Assembly (NCBI GenBank): GCA_905221605.1
Contig: CAJNDS010000258.1
Location: 150,001-214,000, forward strand
Direction: 5' to 3'
Origin: Symbiodinium natans
Taxonomy: Eukaryota; Sar; Dinophyceae; Suessiales; Symbiodiniaceae
Length of the DNA stretch: 64,000 nt
Shown piece by piece: positions 42,938 to 52,854 of this stretch. Both the position numbers and the translations under genes were made by a program. The notes under the pieces are model-generated. The model worked only from the letters and a program-made list of their open reading frames with translations, ran no database searches and had not been told where the DNA came from. The stretch's first letter is position 1, and each line of letters starts with the position of its first letter.

Positions 42938-43516
42938 GAGGCATCGTGGGTTTGGAAGGGATTCGCTTGAAGCAGGCCTGCCCGAGGAAAATAGAAAGGG
43001 CGCAGCCCCCCCCATTTGCAAACACAATGCGCGCATCATGGGTTTGGAAGCGATTCGTTTGAAGCAGGCTTGCCCGAGTAAAAAATACAAGCGGGGGGGT
43101 TGGGGGGGGCGCAGCCCCCCCCATTTGCCAAGACAATGCCCGCATCGTGGGTTTGGAAGGGATTCGTTTGAAGCAGGCCTGCCCGAGGAAAATAGAAAAG
43201 CGGGGGGGTTGGGGGGGGCTGCGCCCCCCCCATTTGCCAACACAATGCCCGCGTCATGGGTTTGCAAGGGATTCGTTTGAAGCAGGCTTGCCCGAGTAAA
43301 AAATGGGTTTGGAACGGATTCTTTTGAAGCAGGCCTGCCCGAGTAAAAAAAAACGGTACAAAATAAAAGCGGGGGGGGGTTGGGGGGGGTTGCCCGAGGA
43401 AAATAGAAAAGCGGGGGGGTTGGGGGGGGCGCAGCCCCCCCCATTTGCAAACGCAATGCCCGCATCATGGGTTTGGAAGCGATTCGTTTGAAGCAGGCTT
43501 GCCCGAGTTACAAACA
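42938..43516. repeat. C/G-rich dispersed repeat, cluster B (hairpin units)
   Basis: Units starting near 42941, 43033, 43142, 43251 and 43462, plus a truncated one near 43303, share 'ATGGGTTTGGAAG', 'GATTCGTTTGAAGCAGGC', 'TTGCCCGAG', a GGGGGGG-loop-CCCCCCC hairpin and 'CATTTGCAAACACAATGC'. They are the reverse complement of the family at 30.5-31.1 kb. Gly/Pro-rich frames over it are artefacts. Confidence 0.85.
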
Positions 43517-43925
43517 AGTTGGGTTGGTCGGGGTCGGGTCAGGTAGACTCCTCTGGGGCGGGATGCTAGGTCGTGAGTCGGGTCACGGGTCGGGTGGGTT
43601 GCTTGGTCAGGGGTCAGGGGCCGGTCGGGTGGGTCGGGTCGGGTTATTACTGCGTCACAGGACGGACCGTGCCGACAGCATTCTGCCACGAGGGTACGTC
43701 ATGGTGGCTGAATGCATTGGTCTACTCTTTCGGTCGCTTCGCCCACTGCTGCGGGTCCCTGGCTGCTTGGGTTGGGTTGGTCGGGTTGGTTGGGTTGGTC
43801 GGGTCGATCGGATTGGTCGGAGCGGTCGGGCGGGTCGGGTCCGGTTGGGTTGGTCTGGTCGGGTGGGTTGCTTGGTCAGGGGTCAGGGGCCGGTGGGGTG
43901 GGTCGGGTCGGCTGGAGACGGTCGG
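43516..43925. repeat. GGTCGGGT-type minisatellite blocks
   Basis: Two blocks rich in 'GGGTCGGGT' and 'GGGTTGGTC' (about 43516-43640 and 43765-43925) flank a less repetitive spacer. A longer string beginning 'GGTCGGGTGGGTTGCTTG' is shared by about 43577-43637 and 43857-43915 with very few differences, a direct duplication about 280 bp apart. Confidence 0.8.
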
Positions 43926-43932
43926 GTGCCTG

Positions 43933-44118
43933 ATTCGGCGAGCCTGGTCTCTGAATCCCATGTCTGGTCTCGGAATCTGGGAGCCTGGTCTCTGAATCCC
44001 ATGTCTGGTCTCGGAATCTGGCTGCCTGGTCTCTGAGTCTGGTCCCCTGCTGGTCTCGGATTCCCCCCTCCTGGTCTCTGATTCGGCCCTCCCGGTCTCG
44101 GAATCTGTTCCCCTGATT
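43933..44118. repeat. CTGGTCTCTGATTC tandem array, right arm
   Basis: The motif 'CTGGTCTCTGAATCC' alternates with 'CTGGTCTCGGAATCTG' about ten times. It is the reverse complement of the left-arm repeat at 42444-42733, so the two arrays form long imperfect inverted arms around cluster B. Confidence 0.88.
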
Positions 44119-44224
44119 CGGCCTTCACCCGCAGCGGCGTCGAATTCGCAGACGAAAGTCCGACGAAATCTAAAGCCTCAAGGGCCTTCAAGCATACATT
44201 GTAGCTGGAATCTGCCAGAGACCT

Positions 44225-44399
44225 GATGGAAGTCGAAACCCCAACCGCCGCCGGCGACCGAAGATTCGGCAGTGTATCAGACTTCCAACAGGGCGGGACG
44301 AAGGAAATACGCACAGAGGAAGTCTATGGATCTTATGCGCATGTGAGACCTTTGCTCAAAAGTGGAAACATCTTTGTGAAACACAAGCACCGGCCGGCA
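44225..44399 (+). CDS. Possible first exon, + strand (competes with a minus-strand frame)
   Basis: From ATG 44225 the frame reads 'MEVETPTAAGDRRFGSVS', 'GTKEIRTEEVYGSYAHV' and 'PLLKSGNIFVKHKHRPA', then TAG at about 44400 with a GT directly after 'CATAG'. Codon sense is excellent. It overlaps, in antisense, a longer minus-strand open frame, so only one of the two is likely real. Confidence 0.4.
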
Positions 44400-44913
44400 T
44401 AGGTACACCGGGCAGTGGGTTTTCGCTGTTTGAAATCCAGCAGCAATGCAGTAGGCGCCGTGCCACGGCCTCCAAAGCATACACAGCAGCTCAACAGTTT
44501 TGGGACACTTTTGCATGCGAGTGTCCAGGGCAGATTCCTTAGGGTCCCAGGTCTTTTCGCAAGTTGACGCAAAGAGAGTCGGGAAATTATGCTCCACGCC
44601 CCGCTGCGAAGCAAATGCCATGAGCTGTGCATAAGGCCTTCCTTGATTTGGGGTGATGCAGATGTCCGATGTGCGGGGCTGCCCAGCATTTTGAAAGAGG
44701 TGCAGAAGTCCTGTGTAGCCTCAAAGCCTTAAAGCAACTTCAAGTCGAAGCCTTATGCAACAACTTGCGGGCACCTTCGCAAGCATCAGGATGTGGATGT
44801 CGCGACCGGACGCGTCTTAACGGCCACTGTCCTGGCCTCCGAGCGGCCAGGTCCCCGAAGTTGCGTGCGGAGTCGAAGGTCAAGTCTTGGCCATCCTGGT
44901 CATCCCACGGCAT
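44277..44913 (-). CDS. Possible two-exon gene on the minus strand
   Basis: Reading leftward, ATG at 44913 starts 'MPWDDQDGQDLTFDSARN'. A second frame, from about 44725 to 44277, runs ~149 codons without a stop: 'SDICITPNQGRPYAQLM', 'EHNFPTLFASTCEKTW' and 'VLVFHKDVSTFEQRSH'. A GT donor after 'DACEG' or a GA donor after 'ARRP' would connect the two in phase. The length of the open frame is notable, but the competing + exon at 44225-44399 makes the strand uncertain. Confidence 0.35.
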
Positions 44914-45303
44914 GCTACAAGCCCAGCGCCTGACTAAGGGAGATCACCGCCAACCGCGACTACCAGCTGACCATCTTCGCGACGGGACCGCATAACTATA
45001 TTAGTCATACTGAGTCGTGCATCCGAATGAAAAGCGGCCGCGCGGTCGCTATACGAACGTGCATGCTTTGCCAAGGTGAGAAACCCAACCCTCACGATTC
45101 CGCCTTATGAGGCAAGGCCCATCGGGTGGATCCTCATATGCCCCATTAAGCAATACATTCAACACACTAGCTGGCATGATCAGCTTTGGATTTGGACTCT
45201 GCAATGTATTCTTCCCTGCAACACCCCAAGTATATCCTCAAGCTGTGCCATGCTGTCACATGAGCCCGGCAGACCCAGGAGGCTGAGAAAAGTCAGTTTC
45301 ACA

Positions 45304-45385
45304 GTTTCAGCCTCTGACAAGTAGCAGAGCCCACGTCCTGTGCCGTTTCAGCCTCTGACAAGTAGCAGAGCCCATGTCCTGTGCA
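45304..45385. repeat. 41-bp tandem duplication
   Basis: 'GTTTCAGCCTCTGACAAG' and the following bases to 'GTCCTGTGC' occur twice back to back (45304-45344 and 45345-45385), differing by about two bases. This is a recent local duplication. Confidence 0.85.
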
Positions 45386-45634
45386 TGTAAAGACAGGTTG
45401 CGCAGCATGCTCTCAGATGTTAGCAGCGGAGCTCTTCGTGCAGGAAGCCATCTGGAACGTCTGGAACCTGGACACGTTCGACAGCCCATCATCATCTGGT
45501 GCAGGGTGCTCGGTGTAGATGCCTCCACATGGGGCGGGACATGCTGCTGATACATTGATACATGATGCAAGCGTGACTCCACGACTCGAAGACCGTCCTG
45601 CGAGGTTTTGCCCACCTTCCGTGACTCAATCACC

Positions 45635-46860
45635 ATGCCCAGGGCTCAGAGCAGTTTCGATTCGTTTCGGCCGGACTGTAGCTCGCCTTGCATCAAGCAA
45701 AGGCCGGGCTACCCCGTCTACAACAAAGCACGGCAGTGGGTGGTGCGCAATCAGGAGCACCCTAAAACCACTTTCTGCTGATGCTATGGTGTTCCAAAGC
45801 ACGCGGATGTGACTGGCACTGGCGAGGATCCTGTCACTGGTCAGAACTACCGCAATGGGCTGTGAGCTCAGCTTCCACTGACAGTTCACAGCTCGTGACC
45901 ACGGCTGAAAAGAGGCTGTACTTGTCGTGCTTTATCGTGCTTTCACAGGCTTTCTGAGATCCCTGGTCTCTTCGTTCAGTTCCAGCTGCCGACGAAGTTG
46001 GTACCAGGAGATGTCAAAGCCCAAGAGTCCAAGCGAGTTAATGATGCTGGAAATGTGGCTGAGGACAAGGTATGAGCATACTGCAATAAAAGAAATACGA
46101 TAATAAAACACATAGCACTATAATCATATACTTTTGCAAATCATGTGCATGAATGTGCATGAATGTGCATGTGGCGCATGTGGCCCACGTGGCCTCGGTG
46201 GCCCCAGAGTGCCCCAGACTGCTCAGGTCATATCCATCGAAGGTCCAACAGGCTTCACGTTCAAGACCGCAATGTCCCAAGCTTCTCCATGAAGACTTCT
46301 TCCCCATCGCAGGTGGCATGTGGGATCATGTAGGTTAGCTCTCGACACGATCAATGCATGCCAAGGGCGCACAGGATTCATGTGATGACTTTCGATGGGA
46401 GCCGGTGGAGGCCGGGAATACTGAAAGCACTGAAAGCTGTTGATGGAAATCCTCTCCACACGTCCATGCCAGGATGCCTATCTCTACTTGCCGAACTCTT
46501 TGATCACGTGCGTCAACAACATGCTTACCTTTCAGGAGACCTCTTTCTGGGTTTAGGAGTCCTGTCTCTGCCATCTGAGTGACACACGGACCTCATGCAG
46601 GTTCAGGAGCCCAAGAACATTCCGGAACTGCGAACGATGATGTTCCGGCTCACATCTCGGAATCCTGCCAAGACGCCGCACGCCGTGGGCTTAGCCCAGC
46701 TGAAAATCTTGTTTTTCAGGCGTCGTGACGGGTTGTGGATAATCGGATGTAGAGCAGCTCGCCAAATTGAGATGCTACAATGCGAAGGTTTGACATACGT
46801 AGTATGGCCAAGTATCGAGAAGCAACGGCTCTGAAAGCAATCTGTTGAAACCGAAAATGT
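45635..46860 (+). CDS. Exons of a large unrecognised protein (segment C1)
   Basis: Exon 45635-45754 or longer ('CIKQRPGYPVYNKARQW') joins exon 45800 onward ('HADVTGTGEDPVTGQNYR') if 45755-45799 (GAGCACC...CCAAAG, 45 nt, GA-AG) is removed; this also deletes an in-frame TGA at 45779. Further + segments are: about 45955-46070 ('IPGLFVQFQLPTKLVPGD', ending at a GTATGAG donor), 46229-46290 ('VISIEGPTGFTFKTAM', after CTCAG) and 46601-46700 ('KNIPELRTMMFRLTSRN', after GCAG). The strand pattern 'hhxxPxxFxF' recurs in exons at 53.5 and 56.0 kb, so these may belong to one giant gene. A minus frame, 45889-45626, competes with the first exon. Confidence 0.42.
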
Positions 46861-48136
46861 ATATTTCTAGAACTTCATTTCCCAAGCACTGTGCTCACCC
46901 TATGACGAGCTTCCGGACGCAGTCAACTTTGACGGAACTTTGGGTGTGAAAGTGGAGTTACATAGGGTTTCGATGTATTGGCTTTTGGGAGAAGCTCGTT
47001 TAGTTCCATTGAACATTGGTCAGACCTCTAGCCCTAGTCACCTATTGCAAGCTCAATTAGATTCGTTTGCCTGCTTCAGCACATTAAAGCCGAACGAAGC
47101 TACTTTACTCTCCAAGTAGATGAGGCTACAGTTGTAACTTGTAACTTAGGGTGCTTGGAGCCTATCTATGCAAACACACACGAACGAACGTAGCACAAAG
47201 ATACAGAATGATTTGTGGGTATCCTAATGTCATGGCATAGACTGGCTTTGGAACACTAACAGGAGCCCCTCAATTCGACGAATCGCCGTGTTCGCAATCA
47301 GACGGCTCGGCGTTTCCTGTCCTGCCTCCACCAAGACCTTCCTCAACCACTGGAGCATCACCCACACGGCCAACGGTGCAATCATGAGCACAGAGGCAGG
47401 CATGCCGAAAGCTGTCATCAGCTGGAGCTAACACTCCTCAGGGCACTTGGCTGCTTCTTATGGATGCTTCTGTCATTGCCAGGCGGTCAAAAGCTGGGAT
47501 GTGGCCATCGGCTTAGCATACTTGTAGGGTGAGCGCGCAGTTTATCGCACCGAGCTCCGCAAAGTCGACGCTGCAACGCTTAGGTTCCTCAGCTGGCCAA
47601 CGTTAGGGTCATGTTGGTGGGGCAGCAGAAGGCTGAGAATTCGGTCGCAGCCTCGGTGATACCTGGCAGTCGTCGCGCATGTGTTCCTCTTTGCATGGAA
47701 ACACTTGGCTCTGGTTGTTCCACGTCGCTTTTCCCATTTTTGGGGGGATTTGTCAGGTGTCCACGATTGCTGTCTCGTACAGACCCGTCTCCGACGCAGA
47801 CGAGCTCAGCCTGGAGGCAATGGGGAGTCTTTCTGCCAAGGTGGAAAGCCGAGAAAGCCCTGCAAGCCCTACCCCAGATTCCCATACTGAAAACCACACG
47901 GAGTTCATGACCCTTAAAATGCAACACCCGAAGCTTTTCACCCGATGGAAGCTTGATCTAAGTCCGGGCTCCTTCTGTTCACCCAACTGCAACTTTAGGA
48001 TCCCCAAAAAGGGGCTCAGCAATTTGATCAAACCCCCCCCTCCCCACTAGGCGCTGGAGCCGACCGGCTTTGACTTCACGGGTGCTTCAGCGGTTTCGCT
48101 GGGCCACGAGGCCTGAACCCCAGGAGCCCCAAACTC
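46861..48136. other. AT-richer spacer and strand-ambiguous frames
   Basis: 46861-47220 shows no coding signal. 47230-47418 is open on both strands: minus gives a hydrophobic C-terminus ('MPASVLMIAPLAVWVMLQ'), plus gives 'STKTFLNHWSITHTANG'; I cannot choose. 47750-47930 on + reads 'VSTIAVSYRPVSDADELS' after a GTCAG acceptor and is probably a real exon. Confidence 0.35.
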
Positions 48137-48205
48137 TACACCCCAAGATGCCCCCAAGATGCCCCCAAGATGCCCCAAGATGCCCCCAAGATGCCTATAA
48201 AGGCC
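48137..48205. repeat. CCCCAAGATG tandem repeat
   Basis: Six or seven copies of 'CCCCAAGATGC' with one-base length variants, directly left of a coding-like segment. The unit resembles the A/C-rich telomere-like intron sequences seen elsewhere in the window. Confidence 0.8.
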
Positions 48206-48237
48206 CTAAGCCCCAGAAGATGCCCCGAAAGGAAGGG

Positions 48238-49567
48238 GCGGTTTTCGTGTCCGACTGCAAAGGTCATCGCAACCAATGCCGAGACGATCCGCATTCGAGC
48301 ATCCATGTATGCGGAAGCCGGGCGCACAGAATCAGTACAGGATCGTTCTGCCTTTGTTGCGTTTTGTAAGGATGTGTTCCTAGGCGAGCCCTGCCTGTCA
48401 TGTCTTGTTGGCATGAGTTTGCCACGCGATTCTCTCAAGTAGCCGAGGTCAACGTGGACATCGTCATTGCAAATTTTAGGCTTGGGCTGAATGGGGGCCC
48501 CACGCTCTTCAACCTGATTACCAAACTGAACAATGGCGTCCAAGCCTGAGGTGTGAGCTCCGCGTGCTCTGTAGAACATGCTCTTTGGACTCGACACTTT
48601 GCTGCATTTGTGGCACGTCGCGCCTCAGGATCAGATGGATGAGGCCCTTAACTTTCGTGGTGGCTTCCGATTACCTGGTAGAGCAACTTGTCAAGAACCT
48701 GCGCGGGTCAAGCTGGTTTCGGTGAAAGTGTCTTGCTGCTGGGGAGTTTTTCATCTAGTGCTGGGTTTCGGATGGGGCCAAAAAAGCTTTCGTGCACCGC
48801 GAAGCTGTTCCCATTCCTGCGTCATAGAGCTTTCGTCCCCGCTGCACCTTACAAGTACAGCTCTCCACATTCACACTTCAGCCGCCGAGGTTGCCGTCAC
48901 CGGAAAGCAGATCAGCAGTGAGTGAACCACCTGCCATAACCACGATCAATCGACACCCTACATGTTCTCACTGGCTGTTGCCCACCTACCAAGCGTTCCA
49001 GTCTTCCTGGGCACATGGGGACCTAGCGCTTTGTGGCCATGAGGTACAAGCTCATGCCAGAACTGTATCCAGTTCCGTCTCTTTGGGAGGCCCTGAACAG
49101 AGCGATGTGATGGCGTAGGGCCCTTTTCCTCCATGATCTCATGGTCAGGTCCGCATGGGCGAGTTTGCAGCCATCGAGATGCCGTTCACTGTCACAATCA
49201 ACTCTGGCGCCTGATGCTGAGAAACTGTCAGGTGACAGCTATGGGGCATTTGGCGGCTGGCTGTTGGCCGTTGGAAGCAGTCATGTCAGTAGTTCTACCC
49301 AGCAGGTTGCCCGAACCTGATCGCCATCAGGTCGGCAATCTGATGCGCCTGCGAGCTCCACCGTATGACTTGCAGGTCCGTGTGTACCTAGGAGCCGTGG
49401 TGAATGTCGGTGCCGGTCTAGCGAAACTCTGCGGAAGAACACCGAGAGTAGGTGCTGCCAGAGTTCTCTTAAAGAGTGTCGCTCTAGAAGCCACCACTAA
49501 TATGGCAAGAAGACAAAGAAGTCGCCCCTCCTCGGCCCTGTCGTGTCGGGGCTCTTCACAGGGGTAG
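48238..49567 (+). CDS. Exons of a large unrecognised protein (segment C2)
   Basis: Strong + segments are: 48250-48440 ('NAETIRIRASMYAEAGRT', 'DRSAFVAFCKDVFLGE'), 48430-48553 ('VNVDIVIANFRLGLNGG', 'LFNLITKLNNGVQA'), about 48955-49035 ('FSLAVAHLPSVPVFLGT'), about 49046-49107 ('MPELYPVPSLWEALNRAM'), 49146-49215 ('MGEFAAIEMPFTVTINSG', after GGTCAG), 49230-49310 ('SYGAFGGWLLAVGSSHV') and 49330-49500 ('VGNLMRLRAPPYDLQVRV', 'YLGAVVNVGAGLAKLCG'). They alternate with AG|G and GT/GC signals as expected for small exons. The composition is beta-rich, like segments C1 and F. No family is recognised. Confidence 0.45.
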
Positions 49568-50587
49568 TAGGCTCTTTTGGGTACCTGGCTCCACAGGGAA
49601 TGGAGGGACCCCAAAGGGCCTGCAATGTTATCGATCAACCCGAATGGGGTCTTTGGTGGTCTGGGCTCTCGGCAGCAAGGCTGCTGGCCTTGTAGCAACT
49701 GCCTTCTCTCGGCTCGTCGTCCCATAGGCTCATACAGCCTGAAAGGAGCGATGCATGGAATTCTGCCCTACCAGCTGACAAGAAGAAACGAGATTGTTTG
49801 CATGTGAGGGGGAAAGTCAGAGTCGAGTTGCACAATTTCGTGATCATGATCTTACGATCGCCTTTATCTTCCATTGCCCTTCCAATCCCTTCCATCGGGC
49901 ACCGCTCCTCCCCTTCCTCCTTGTCATAGTCCATCAATGATGTTTTCATCATGATGAATCATCCGTCGTGTTTTATTTGGGCAGGCCCAGGACTTCAACA
50001 TCATCCAGAGTGGAACGGCAGAAACAGTGACCTCTGAGGCCACGTCATGCACATGTCGTCGAGGCATGCGAATGAAGCAGCGGAACAAACTTGGGCATCA
50101 CATCTGGCAGTGTCCAGAAAACGTATCGTAGAAGCGTGTTGTGTGCAATGTTGGCACCTCTTGCTTGATCTCTGTCCCCTCTAGCCGATCAGGAGTCTGT
50201 GCTTGCAGGTAGCTAACAGCTAGTAGATTGCTAGAAGTACCGTCCGTGCAGGTCACCAGCACATCATCTGGCGAGATGGTGGTCCGGCTTGGCACGCAGC
50301 TTTTCCGAGGAGTGTTGTACGAGGCAGTTCCATCAATCGTCGTGATGTTATGTTTCGGAGACTCTACTTTCAGCAACGGAACCCACCGTGCCAGGCGCAG
50401 GTGAGAGCGCTGACCCCGAAAGTCCCCAACCCCACCGATGCCATGTGGAGCATCGAGGCGCGTGTCCGGTGTCATGGAGAGATCCCGTCCGCAGCACCAG
50501 ATAATGGGAGTTTGTGGCACCAGTTCTTGCTACGTACCATCTTAGCCGTTGGCACAGAACCGCTTTAGGGTCGTGGCGCCTCCAGCC
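49568..50587. other. Spacer with one good exon-like segment
   Basis: About 50237-50405 on + reads 'VQVTSTSSGEMVVRLGT', 'FRGVLYEAVPSIVVML' and 'CFGDSTFSNG'. It is followed after CAG at 50400 by 'RALTPKVPNPTDAMWSIE' to about 50568. These could be last exons of a gene upstream of the CAP gene. 49568-50230 shows frames on both strands without a clear choice. Confidence 0.35.
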
Positions 50588-52282
50588 ATGCCAAAGGCTT
50601 TGCGGCCAATCTTGGTGTTTCAGGTTGTCCAGGTCACTTTAGCCAGCCTGAACGCCACGTCCTTGAGGCGCTTGCAGGATGAGGCTTGGGGCGACCAAGG
50701 CCACTGCACTGCGAACTTCAACCTGCAGGATATCAAGGCCGACCCGACCCACAATGACCCTAAGAAGTGGGTGGATGCCCACAACTACTACAGAGCCTGT
50801 CATGGAGTTCCGGGACTAGCCTGGGGGCCGGAGCTCTTGCCTTATGCGCAAGCATGGGTCCAAAAGCTCCTTCAGCATTGCGCAAGTGGGGCAGACCTCG
50901 AGGCATGGGTGAATGCACAGCCTGGCAGCGGGAGGCCTCATGATCCCAACCTCTTCACAACCGAGAGGCCGCAGCAGGCCGAAAACTTAGATGCCCGCCA
51001 GTGGAACTCAATAGATGATCCACCGGCATACAGTGTGGAGGATTGGTATCGAGAGGTCCAATCATGCCCGGGAAGTGGGAGTGAGCCTGGTTGTGGTGGT
51101 GTCTTGAATCACTACACCGCTCTCATCTGGAGGGATGCTCGACGTGTGGCTTGCTGGGTTGGGCTCCGGGGTGACCTGCGTATTGTGAGCTGCCGGTATG
51201 CAGCTGCCGCCGGGGGTACCGGCGAAGGTTGTGAGGTGCCCAACACGGTCGGGCCTCCCAACAGCGGGGGTTGCCAGCTTGGAGACGGCAACGATGGCAA
51301 GCCTGAGGTACCAGCCTTGGTCAAGCAATGCCCACCGATGCTGCCTAAGCCGACGGCAGGGGCGAAACAAGCAGCTCCACCAGCAGTTCCGGCGGCTCCA
51401 CCGGCGGCTCCACCAGCCTCAGGGGGCCCAAGCTGTGTCGATCACATGTGTATGCTGAGCTGTATCCAGAAAGGCCAGCTGGGCAAGTGTGAGCGCTGCC
51501 TCCACAGTGAACAGTGTTCAAATGGCTTCTACTGCTGCCCGTTCATGAAGAAGTGTGTGAAAGATGGCGCGATGCAGTGCATGACCCCGATCGCATTCTG
51601 CCAGCCGCCTTGTATGGACAATGAGCCCATCGAGCAGTGCTCCTGCAATCCTAAGCTAAGTGATGACAAGTTCCCTTGGGGCTGGCAGAAGCCCACTTGC
51701 AAAGCTGGCGAGCAGCAGCAAGTGGTTACAACCACACCAAAGCCCACTTCACCACCCAGCAAGATGGTCTTCTCTGGCTTGAAAGATCTGGCCCAATGGA
51801 AGCGGCTGAGTGAGTTTGTTCGCAGCAAGCTTGTAGAGTGGCAAGTGTCCAGGCTTTGTGCGAGCATTGATGCGACGACACCCTCGCCGCAGCAGCAGGA
51901 TGTTTTCTTGACCGCGAAGGCTACCTTTGCAGTCACTTTCAGTGACATGAGCAGCCTGACCCCGGCAACTAGCGAGTTTGAAGGCATTACGCCAGTGATC
52001 CGGCCCACCAGCCAAGCGAAGTTTGACCAGATATGCTCCGCTGGCGGTGCTCAGCGCTTGTGGAGCGTGGACAATTCGCAAAATTCACATATCTCGGCGG
52101 AGCTGCCGAAAGCAATGGATTACGCAGGCAAGGTCTTAATGGTAGGGCTCCTGTCGGCTCTGATGCTTCTGGCCTTGGTCTGGAGGCGTCCTCAAAGAGA
52201 GCCTTGGCACAAATCTGAGAATCGCTTTGCTCTGCCTTATGCCTTCCATGCTTTAGGCACTGTAAGCCTAGAATCGGCCTGA
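50588..52282 (+). CDS. CAP-superfamily (SCP/PR-1/CRISP-like) type I membrane protein
   Basis: One intronless frame of 564 aa from ATG 50588, chosen because it begins a signal peptide, 'MPKALRPILVFQVVQVTL'. The CAP domain spans about residues 57-210: 'WVDAHNYYRACHGVPGLAW', 'AENLD', 'VEDWYREVQSC', 'LNHYTALIWRDARRVACW' and 'IVSCRYAA'. The expected His/Glu/Glu/His tetrad is present as H65, E132, E156 and H175. A Pro/Ala linker (about 254-280) leads to a Cys-rich module (about 283-371, more than a dozen Cys, 'CSNGFYCCPFMKKC'). A long region follows, then a transmembrane helix near residue 515 ('VLMVGLLSALMLLALVW') and a short basic tail. CAP proteins are secreted or surface proteins of sterol/lipid-binding or signalling type; membrane anchoring is less usual. 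Upstream bases keep the frame open but lack an ATG. Confidence 0.9.
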   Translation: MPKALRPILVFQVVQVTLASLNATSLRRLQDEAWGDQGHCTANFNLQDIKADPTHNDPKKWVDAHNYYRACHGVPGLAWGPELLPYAQAWVQKLLQHCASGADLEAWVNAQPGSGRPHDPNLFTTERPQQAENLDARQWNSIDDPPAYSVEDWYREVQSCPGSGSEPGCGGVLNHYTALIWRDARRVACWVGLRGDLRIVSCRYAAAAGGTGEGCEVPNTVGPPNSGGCQLGDGNDGKPEVPALVKQCPPMLPKPTAGAKQAAPPAVPAAPPAAPPASGGPSCVDHMCMLSCIQKGQLGKCERCLHSEQCSNGFYCCPFMKKCVKDGAMQCMTPIAFCQPPCMDNEPIEQCSCNPKLSDDKFPWGWQKPTCKAGEQQQVVTTTPKPTSPPSKMVFSGLKDLAQWKRLSEFVRSKLVEWQVSRLCASIDATTPSPQQQDVFLTAKATFAVTFSDMSSLTPATSEFEGITPVIRPTSQAKFDQICSAGGAQRLWSVDNSQNSHISAELPKAMDYAGKVLMVGLLSALMLLALVWRRPQREPWHKSENRFALPYAFHALGTVSLESA

Positions 52283-52854
52283 AAGCTTGTAGGGCTGCTT
52301 GGGTGGGGGTGGGCAGGTATCTGCAACGTTGGGCGCGGAATCCACGGATGAAGGTTCCAACCTGCTTATGTCCAACGTTGCTTAGCTAGGCCATGCCTCT
52401 GCAGTGCCTGTAGCACGGCGAGGAGCCCCAGATTTCACGAACTTCTTACTGTGATGCTTCTGGTAACGTGAAGTCGCACACAGCTCGTCTTTTATGTTGC
52501 CGATATTGCCGCACTTGCTGAAAGCAAATCGGTGGCTCATCCAACAAGCCTCGTTTTAGTCATTTCAGTCTCAATTTTCCGCTGTCTTCTGGGAACTAGA
52601 AGAGCAGCATGGGACTCATGACAGCAGCATAGCCATACAGACCCAAAAAAGGGCGTTACTTGGCATCCTTGAGACTAACCTCTCTAAAAGATTTAAGGTT
52701 AGAAACCCAACAAAAAACAGTGCTGGAAAGGTTTATCTAACCTTTGCTTCCAGGCTCCCCACCCACATTCCCATAAACTTGGCCCCTTTCTGTGCACACT
52801 TCACTTACTTCATGCGCTAGATGTTCTCGCTCTTTCATTCTTTCTGTGCTCCAG
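52283..52854. other. 3' flank of the CAP gene
   Basis: No coding signal is seen. The stretch carries scattered A/T-rich blocks ('CCCAACAAAAAACAG') and probably holds the CAP 3' UTR and the upstream part of the next gene's intron. Confidence 0.5.

Noticed and set aside
42938-43516. Direct repeats with spacers, considered as a CRISPR array
   Set aside because: Unit spacing is irregular, the whole unit repeats including the supposed spacers, no cas genes are present and the window is eukaryotic.
45779-45781. In-frame TGA between two protein-like segments, considered as a selenocysteine codon
   Set aside because: No known selenoprotein motif surrounds it, and removal of a 45-nt GA-AG intron explains the stop as well as the matching TGA at 34676 (45-nt GT-AG).
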